Assembly (NCBI RefSeq): GCF_000524475.1
Contig: NZ_BAVQ01000013.1
Span: 1-64,000, forward strand
Direction: 5' to 3'
From: Tomitella biformata AHU 1821
GTDB lineage: Bacteria; Actinomycetota; Actinomycetes; Mycobacteriales; Mycobacteriaceae
DNA: 64,000 nt
Each line of letters begins with the position of its first letter. Positions within the stretch are counted from its first letter, which is position 1. Made by a program: the position numbers and the translations under genes. Below the pieces are notes generated by a model. That model was not told the DNA's origin, did no database searches, and saw nothing but the letters and a program-made list of their open reading frames with translations. Below, piece by piece: positions 59,397 to 64,000 of the stretch.

Positions 59397-59762
59397 ATGA
59401 GCGCACCCAACCTGTTTCTGGTCTACGTGACCGACATCGAGCGATCCACCACGTTCTACCAGGACCTTTTCAACATCGAGCCTGTCATGCTCACACCGCG
59501 CTACGTGCCGTTCGAGGTCGCGCCCGGCGTCCTTTTCGCGCTGTGGAGCGGCCGGCCCGAGAACGCCGCGCGGACCACACCGCGCACCTCCGAGGTCGGA
59601 CTAATGGTGCCGGGCTCGGCCGCCGCGGTCGACGCCGTGCACGCCACCTGGACGGCGCAGGGCGTGACCGTCATCGAGGAGCCCCACGACGAGGTCTTCG
59701 GGCGGACCTTCGTCGTGGCCGACCCGGACGGGAACCTGATCCGCGTCTCGCCCGTCGACTGA
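59397..59762 (+). CDS. VOC (glyoxalase/bleomycin-resistance) family protein
   Basis: A 121-residue vicinal-oxygen-chelate protein: MSAPNLFLVYVTDIERSTTF, YQDLFNIEPVM, EVGLMVPGSAAAVDAVHATW, FGRTFVVADPDGNLIRVSPV. The usual first His ligand is not at the first position (NLFLVYV), so a metal-independent binding role is possible. GAGGAGG precedes ATG 59397 by 8 bp. It is divergent from the WYL regulator, its probable controller. Confidence 0.86.
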   Translation: MSAPNLFLVYVTDIERSTTFYQDLFNIEPVMLTPRYVPFEVAPGVLFALWSGRPENAARTTPRTSEVGLMVPGSAAAVDAVHATWTAQGVTVIEEPHDEVFGRTFVVADPDGNLIRVSPVD

Positions 59763-59814
59763 TCCCTGCCTTCTCGCAGTAGGCTGGCCAGCACCGACGA
59801 GACGGGAGGCTCGC

Positions 59815-60486
59815 ATGGCCGCGACGGGCACGACGGCTGCCGAGGTGCTGGCCGAGTTGGCCACGCTCGAGGAGCCGAAGGCGCGGGCGATCAATGAGCG
59901 CCACGGCGACGACCACGGCGTGAACTTGACCAAGCTGCGCGCCATCGCGAAGCGGCTCAAGGCCGCGCCCGAGCTCTCCCGCGAACTGTGGGCCGCCGGC
60001 GACACCGCGGGGCGGCTGGTCGCGATCCTGATTTGCCGGCCGAAGGCCCTGGGGCTCGAGGAGCTCGACGCGATGCTCCGCGACGCGCGCACGCCCAAAG
60101 TCCACGATTGGCTCGTGAGCTACGTGGTGAAGAAGAGTCCGCACGCCGAGGAGTTGCGCGTGGCCTGGACAGCCGATCCCGACCCGGTGGTCGCGAGCGC
60201 CGGATGGGCGTTGACCAGCGAGCGTGTCGTGAAGAAGCCTGCTGGACTTGAGCTTTCAGGAATCTTGGACATCATCGACGCTGAGATGACGGACGCGCCG
60301 GAACGGCTGCAATGGGCGATGAACAACGTGCTGGCGCAAATCGGGATCGAGCACCCCGATCTGCGCGACCGGGCCATCGACATCGGCGAGCGCCTCGAGG
60401 TGTTCAAGGACTACCCGACGCCCCCGAATTGCACCTCGCCGTTCGCGCCCATCTGGATCGCGGAGATGGTGCGGCGGCGGAGCTAG
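59815..60486 (+). CDS. DNA alkylation repair (AlkD-like) HEAT-repeat protein
   Basis: A 223-residue helical-repeat protein of the AlkD family: GVNLTKLRAIAKRLKAAPEL, REDARTPKVHDWLVSYVVKK (as DARTPKVHDWLVSYVVKK), ERLQWAMNNVLAQIGIEHPD. AlkD excises bulky N3/N7-alkyl purines; the catalytic Asp and Trp of AlkD were not located with certainty, so it may be a paralogue without glycosylase activity. Starts at ATG 59815 with GGGAGG upstream. No operon partner. Confidence 0.75.
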   Translation: MAATGTTAAEVLAELATLEEPKARAINERHGDDHGVNLTKLRAIAKRLKAAPELSRELWAAGDTAGRLVAILICRPKALGLEELDAMLRDARTPKVHDWLVSYVVKKSPHAEELRVAWTADPDPVVASAGWALTSERVVKKPAGLELSGILDIIDAEMTDAPERLQWAMNNVLAQIGIEHPDLRDRAIDIGERLEVFKDYPTPPNCTSPFAPIWIAEMVRRRS

Positions 60487-60665
60487 CCCGCGGCCAGGCT
60501 AATCGTGAGCTGAGGCCCTGCTATCGGCCAACTCCCTGTCCCGCACAGAATCCAAGAACTCCATGCCGCTTAGCTCAGCGACCGCCGGGTTCGCCCCGAG
60601 AGTCTTTGCCAGGCGCCGTCGTGTCCGTCCGACCGGATCACGAAGAGCCAGGTCTGCACGGCGTA

Positions 60666-61814
60666 TTAGCCCCGCAGCAGCGCGTTCAAGCGTGCGGCCT
60701 GGCGCGTGAGGTGATCGCGTTCGGGGACGCTCGACGCCGCGCGGCCAGCCTCCGCGTAGAGCCGAGCCGCAGCCTCCAATTCTCCGGCCCGCTCGCGCAG
60801 GTACGCCTCCACGGCCGCGTATCGGGGAAGTGCAGGATCGAGTTCTGCCAGCGCGGCGAGACCCCCGCGCGGGCCATCTGCCTCACCCACTGCGACGGCG
60901 CGATTGAGGCGGACCACTGGGCTGTCATTGAGCCGCGTCAGCTCGTCGTACCACTCGACGATCTGCACCCAGTCTGTCTCCTCGGCCGTCTGCGCATCGG
61001 CGTGCAGGGCCGCAATCGCAGCCTGAGTTTGATACTCCCCCAAGCGGTCTCGCGAAAGAGTCGCCTGCAAGATCGCGATGCCCTCGACGATCATCTCCGT
61101 GTCCCACAGGCTGCGGTCCTGCTCGGCGAGCGGGACGAGCGCGCCATCTGCCGAGGTCCGCGCCGGCCGTCGGGCATGGTGGAGCAACATGAGAGCGAGT
61201 AGGCCCGCAACCTCCGCGTGGTCGATCGCGGCCGACAACTGCCGGGTGAGCCGGATCGCCTCAGCGGCGATGTCGACGTCGCCGGAGTAGCCCTCGTTGA
61301 ACACGAGATACAGCACCCGCAGCACCGTGGCAATGTCCCCGGGCGCATCAAGCCGGACGCCCGCGACAGTCCTCTTGGCACGCGAGATGCGTTGGGCCAT
61401 CGTCGGCTCCGGCACGAGGTACGCCTGCGCGATCTGCCGCGTCGTTAGGCCGCCGACCGCGCGCAGCGTCAACGCGACGGCCGAGGCCGGGGTCAGCGAC
61501 GGGTGCGCGCACAGAAAATACAACCGCAGGGTGTCGTCGCCCGTCGCGGCGGGGCCGGGCGTGGTCTCGGCGCCGAACTTCTCCTCGCGGCGCCGTCGGG
61601 CATTATCTGCGCGGATAGCGTCGAGTGATTTGCGCCAGGCGACGGCGACCAGCCAGGCCTTCGGGTCCCGGGGCGGACTATCCGGCCAGATCCGCCAGGC
61701 CTCGACCAGAGCCTCCTGGACGGCGTCCTCGGCCAGCGCGAAATCTGCCCCGCGGCGAACCAGGATCCCGATCACCGAGGGAACCAGTGTCCGCAGCAGG
61801 GCCTCGTCCATCAT
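60666..61814 (-). CDS. ECF42-type RNA polymerase sigma factor
   Basis: A 382-residue ECF sigma factor with a long C-terminal TPR-like extension. The sigma2 region (LAEDAVQEALVEAWRIWP) and sigma4 region (LTTRQIAQAYLVPEPTMAQR) are clear; after it, the conserved YLVFNEGYSGDVDIAAEAIRL and LARLNDSPVVRLNRAVAVGE identify the ECF42 group. These are encoded with YCII/DGPF-domain proteins, as here (3 bp after the YCII stop). The C-terminal domain is required for activity in Streptomyces. ATG 61811 is an alternative start. Confidence 0.92.
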   Translation of the reverse strand: MMDEALLRTLVPSVIGILVRRGADFALAEDAVQEALVEAWRIWPDSPPRDPKAWLVAVAWRKSLDAIRADNARRRREEKFGAETTPGPAATGDDTLRLYFLCAHPSLTPASAVALTLRAVGGLTTRQIAQAYLVPEPTMAQRISRAKRTVAGVRLDAPGDIATVLRVLYLVFNEGYSGDVDIAAEAIRLTRQLSAAIDHAEVAGLLALMLLHHARRPARTSADGALVPLAEQDRSLWDTEMIVEGIAILQATLSRDRLGEYQTQAAIAALHADAQTAEETDWVQIVEWYDELTRLNDSPVVRLNRAVAVGEADGPRGGLAALAELDPALPRYAAVEAYLRERAGELEAAARLYAEAGRAASSVPERDHLTRQAARLNALLRG

Positions 61815-61817
61815 CCG

Positions 61818-62225
61818 TCAGTGCTCGAACTCCGGGGGCGCACCCAGGAACGGGCGCACCTCGAGCCACTCATGGATCGGCTTCCCGCCCGCGCCCGGGG
61901 CCGCCGACAACTCGCCCGCCAACTCCACCGCACGGTCATAGTCCTCGACGTCGATTACCATCCAGCCCGCGATCAGGTCCTTCGTCTCCGCGAACGGGCC
62001 GTCGGTGACCGGGGGCTTCCCCTCCCCGCCGTAGCGGACCCAAGAGCCCTCCGGCGCGAGCGCCTGGCCGTCGACGAACTCGCCGGTGGACTCGAGCCGG
62101 CCGGCGAAATCATTCATGTACTTGATGTGCGCCGAGACCTCCGCCGGCGTCCACTGGTCCATCGGCACATCGTTGACCGCCGCCGGCGCGCCGCGGTAGT
62201 GCTTGAGCAAAAGGTACTTGGTCAT
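61818..62225 (-). CDS. YCII/DGPF-domain protein
   Basis: A 135-residue protein of the DGPF/YCII family: MTKYLLLKHYRGAPAAVNDV, the signature GGEGKPPVTDGPFAETKDLI, and GWMVIDVEDYDRAVELAGEL. It is the usual partner of ECF42 sigma factors; YCII proteins are thought to be small enzymes or ligand binders. AAGGAGG decides for ATG 62225 over 62228. It is the first gene of the YCII-ECF42 operon and has an ECF42-like promoter. Confidence 0.9.
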   Translation of the reverse strand: MTKYLLLKHYRGAPAAVNDVPMDQWTPAEVSAHIKYMNDFAGRLESTGEFVDGQALAPEGSWVRYGGEGKPPVTDGPFAETKDLIAGWMVIDVEDYDRAVELAGELSAAPGAGGKPIHEWLEVRPFLGAPPEFEH

Positions 62226-62274
62226 CATGTCCTCCTTGGAGAGTCAGACCCCATTGTGGGCGTCTCACTACGGG

Positions 62275-62301
62275 GACGCAGCCGGTAGCGGGTTCTCGAC
62301 A
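62275..62301 (-). promoter_or_regulatory. Candidate ECF42 promoter of the YCII-sigma operon
   Basis: On the minus strand TGTCGA (62301-62296), 17 bp, then CGTC (62278-62275). As I recall, ECF42 promoters in Streptomyces are TGTCGA at -35 and CG(A/T)C at -10, so this matches fully. The start point would be near 62267, giving a leader of about 40 nt and implying autoregulation. Confidence 0.65.
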
Positions 62302-62353
62302 TCGCGGCACTGCCGTCGCCGCGGCTCGACCGTGAGGATGGGCGCGAAGGTGG

Positions 62354-63196
62354 TCACGCGCGGTGCGGCAGCTCCGCCTCCAGCAGCCTCGCGAGGTCGC
62401 CGAGGCGCGAGCGCTCCGGAACGCTCGTCGGTACGTCGAGGATCGTCAGCGGTGCGGCGGTGACGATCCCGACGCAGGCCGCCAGCACGGGCCCGCGCAG
62501 CGCGGCGAGCATCGGCTCCAATCGGCCAGTGTCCTGCGCCCGGGTCAGCAGGGACGCGACGGCAGGGGCGCTGGTGAACGTCACCGCGTCCAACTCGCCG
62601 GCGCAGATCTGCCCGACCATCGCGTCGAGCCCCTCAGGGCTGGTCGGCGGCATCCAGCGGTAGACGGGCACGGGGACGACGTCGGCACCGGCTTTCGAGA
62701 GCTCCCCGCACAGGTCGACGGTCGGCTCCCAGACGGTGGGCGTGCCGTGCAGCTGCACCGCGATCCGCACGCCCCCGACGCCCTCCGCCACCAGGTGCTC
62801 GAGGACCTCGCTGGAGGACTCCGAGGCGGGCGACCAGCTCTCTCGCAGGCCCGATGCCCGCGCCGCGCCCTTCGCCTTGGGTCCGCGGACGATCAGACGG
62901 GCAGGCTTGAGCGCCTCGACCAGCCTGAGCCCCTGTGCCTCGGCGTACTCCACCCACCCCCGGAAGCCGATCGCGGTGGTGGCGACCACGACCTGCGGCG
63001 GGTTCGCGAGCACCGATGCCGTGGCCAAAGCCAGCCCGGCGTCGTCCTCGAGCGGGATGACGCGGATGGCGGGCGTGTGGACGACCTTCGCGCCGCGCCG
63101 GGTCAGCAGGTTCGCGAACTCCTCGGCCCGGCGGGCGGCGGTGACACCGATAGTGAAACCGGCCAGGGGCTGTGACACTTCGCGCTCGATTGCCAT
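62354..63196 (-). CDS. Uroporphyrinogen-III synthase (HemD)-like protein
   Basis: A 280-residue HemD-fold protein: LAGFTIGVTAARRAEEFANL, LTRRGAKVVHTPAIRVIPLE, and the two-domain arrangement with VVVATTAIGFRGWVEYAEAQ and LDAVTFTSAPAVASLLTRAQ. Relatives such as Rv0260c carry an additional C-terminal winged helix and are called regulators; here the protein ends after the HemD part (LGDLARLLEAELPHRA). So it is either a true synthase or a shortened regulator. Start 63196 is decided by the beginning of the domain. It is not next to other haem genes. Confidence 0.8.
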   Translation of the reverse strand: MAIEREVSQPLAGFTIGVTAARRAEEFANLLTRRGAKVVHTPAIRVIPLEDDAGLALATASVLANPPQVVVATTAIGFRGWVEYAEAQGLRLVEALKPARLIVRGPKAKGAARASGLRESWSPASESSSEVLEHLVAEGVGGVRIAVQLHGTPTVWEPTVDLCGELSKAGADVVPVPVYRWMPPTSPEGLDAMVGQICAGELDAVTFTSAPAVASLLTRAQDTGRLEPMLAALRGPVLAACVGIVTAAPLTILDVPTSVPERSRLGDLARLLEAELPHRA

Positions 63197-63278
63197 GTCG
63201 CTGACCCTACCGAGGAGGCCGCGTAGACCCCGCCACGGAATCTGGTGGCAGGGTGGAGGTGATGTCGCCATCGCGACG

Positions 63279-63900
63279 ATGGCGACCGACAGGGCTGGAG
63301 CGCTCATAGGCCTCATTTGCATCGACCTGTTCACCACGCTCGACGGCGTCGAGCAAGCACCTGGCGGACCAGAAGAGGATGCCGACGGCGCCTTCGCGTT
63401 CGGCGGCTGGCAGGCCCCGCTGATCGACGAGGTCGTCGGCGACCAGATCTCCGCCGGAATGGCGACGATGGACGCGCTGCTGCTCGGGCGCCGCACCTAC
63501 GACATCTTCGCCGCGTACTGGCCCCGCCCGCATCCCCAAATACGTGGCCTCCCGCCAGGCTCCCGCTCTCGAGTGGGACCGCTCGGCGCAGCTCGGGCCG
63601 GATGTTGCCTCCGCGGTCCACGAGCTGCGCGACCGACACGAGGAAACCCACGTCATCGGCAGCCTCAACTTCGCCCAGACCCTCTTCGCGCGGAGGCTCT
63701 TCGATCGGCTCACGCTCTGGGTGTATCCCATCGTCCTCGGCGGCGGTAAAAGGGTCTTCGACGACGGCGTGCTGCCCGTGAACTTTCGGCTCCTCGAGCC
63801 GGCCATCACTTCTCCCCGCGGCGCGGTGCAACTGCGCTACGCGCTGGCGGCTAGCCCCAATCGTCAGCTACCGTCCGACACCCGCCCACCGGCGGTGTAG
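63279..63900 (+). pseudogene. Frameshifted RibD/dihydrofolate-reductase-family gene
   Basis: The first frame encodes GLICIDLFTTLDGVEQAPGG, PEEDADGAFAFGGWQAPLID and LLLGRRTYDIFAAYWP, and the second frame continues with IPKYVASRQAPALEWDRSAQ, ETHVIGSLNFAQTLF and LTLWVYPIVLGGGKRVFDDG to the stop at 63900. The join near 63530 is shifted by one base class and about 10-15 residues expected between YWP and PKYVAS are missing. Both halves are clearly of the RibD C-terminal/DHFR-like family. A sequencing error is the alternative. Confidence 0.7.
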
Positions 63901-64000
63901 GGAACGAAGACACCGGTATTGCGTCCGAGATGGTCGAGCATCCAGCCCAACCGTTTGACCTGGCGCAAAATCACCGCGGAGTCCACAACCTGGAGTGGGG
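63864..64000 (-). CDS. 3' end of an unidentified gene, cut by the window edge
   Basis: The minus strand is open from 64000 to a TGA at 63866-63864 and encodes DSAVILRQVKRLGWMLDHLG, followed by RNTGVFVPYTAGGRVSDG. The composition is coding-like. It overlaps the last 37 bp of the convergent broken reductase. Too little is present to name a family. Confidence 0.4.
   Translation of the reverse strand, partial: PLQVVDSAVILRQVKRLGWMLDHLGRNTGVFVPYTAGGRVSDGS

Noticed and set aside
60487-60665. Minus-strand frame reading LAKTLGANPAVAELSGMEFL downstream of the ECF42 sigma gene
   Set aside because: Coding-like composition but no start codon, no ribosome site and no recognised family; could be a remnant, not enough to call.
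1-64000. CRISPR arrays, tRNA or rRNA genes, transposases, phage genes
   Set aside because: No regularly spaced repeats, no cloverleaf sequence and no transposase, integrase or capsid motifs were seen on either strand.

Overview
The window is high-GC actinobacterial chromosome with no phage, plasmid or insertion-sequence genes. Several features point to the mycolic-acid actinobacteria (Mycobacteriales). A block at 2.2-6.1 kb (DUF2516 membrane protein, heparin-binding hemagglutinin HbhA, XRE regulator, DUF445 protein, divergent TetR) matches the order I recall for M. tuberculosis Rv0476-Rv0472c. The DnaE2/ImuA'/ImuB mutasome is complete, there is a 13E12-type DUF222/HNH protein, and F420-dependent luciferase-like enzymes are present. 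The sequence does not settle the genus (Gordonia, Tsukamurella, Dietzia or a relative).

Layout. 0-2.2 kb: alpha/beta hydrolase and AurF-like diiron oxygenase. 2.2-6.1 kb: the HbhA block. 6.1-10.3 kb: DUF167 protein, a CadI/ArsI-type glyoxalase-fold protein, and dnaE2 behind a LexA box. 10.3-15.3 kb: esterase, a nucleotidyltransferase/HEPN pair with a leaderless promoter, DUF2786 protein, and a carboxymuconolactone-decarboxylase-family protein paired with an ECF41-type sigma factor. 15.3-19.0 kb: small membrane proteins and an ABC exporter. 19.1-24.7 kb: monooxygenase, TetR/thioesterase pair, broken epimerase, unknown 473-residue protein, DJ-1/MarR operon and DUF4262 protein. 24.8-27.2 kb: imuA'-imuB behind a second LexA box. 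27.4-31.0 kb: DUF222/HNH protein, a decayed partial copy of ltrA fused to a cadD-like remnant, and intact ltrA. 31.3-37.0 kb: secreted beta-propeller, two-component system, unknown proteins, and an F420-type oxidoreductase.

37.0-50.7 kb is the most distinctive part. A feruloyl-CoA-synthase-like gene lies between two 30-bp direct repeats. Next to it is a probable organosulfur-scavenging island. One arm has a sugar-phosphate-isomerase-like protein and a type I sulfatase. The other, divergent arm has a lipoprotein binding protein, two permeases, a fused double ATPase, and a TauD/AtsK-type dioxygenase, followed by a ROK regulator. The two arms share an intergenic region of about 0.7 kb with long inverted repeats and two cysteine-containing upstream ORFs.

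50.8-64 kb: YjbR-RarA operon, META-domain lipoprotein, SHOCT protein, a three-gene acyl-CoA-type operon (LLM oxidoreductase, enoyl-CoA hydratase, SDR), an exonuclease/endonuclease/phosphatase protein, a WYL regulator divergent from a VOC protein with paired operators, an AlkD-like protein, an ECF42 sigma/YCII operon with a matching promoter, a HemD-like protein, and a frameshifted reductase at the end.

Two themes recur. First, the regulatory sites can be read directly: two LexA boxes, ECF41 and ECF42 promoters, MarR, XRE and WYL operators, and leaderless promoters. Second, there are many small decayed fragments of genes (epimerase, reductase, ltrA/cadD, DUF4262, isomerase 3' end), which suggests frequent duplication and loss. 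All functional statements come from reading protein motifs; no database search was run.
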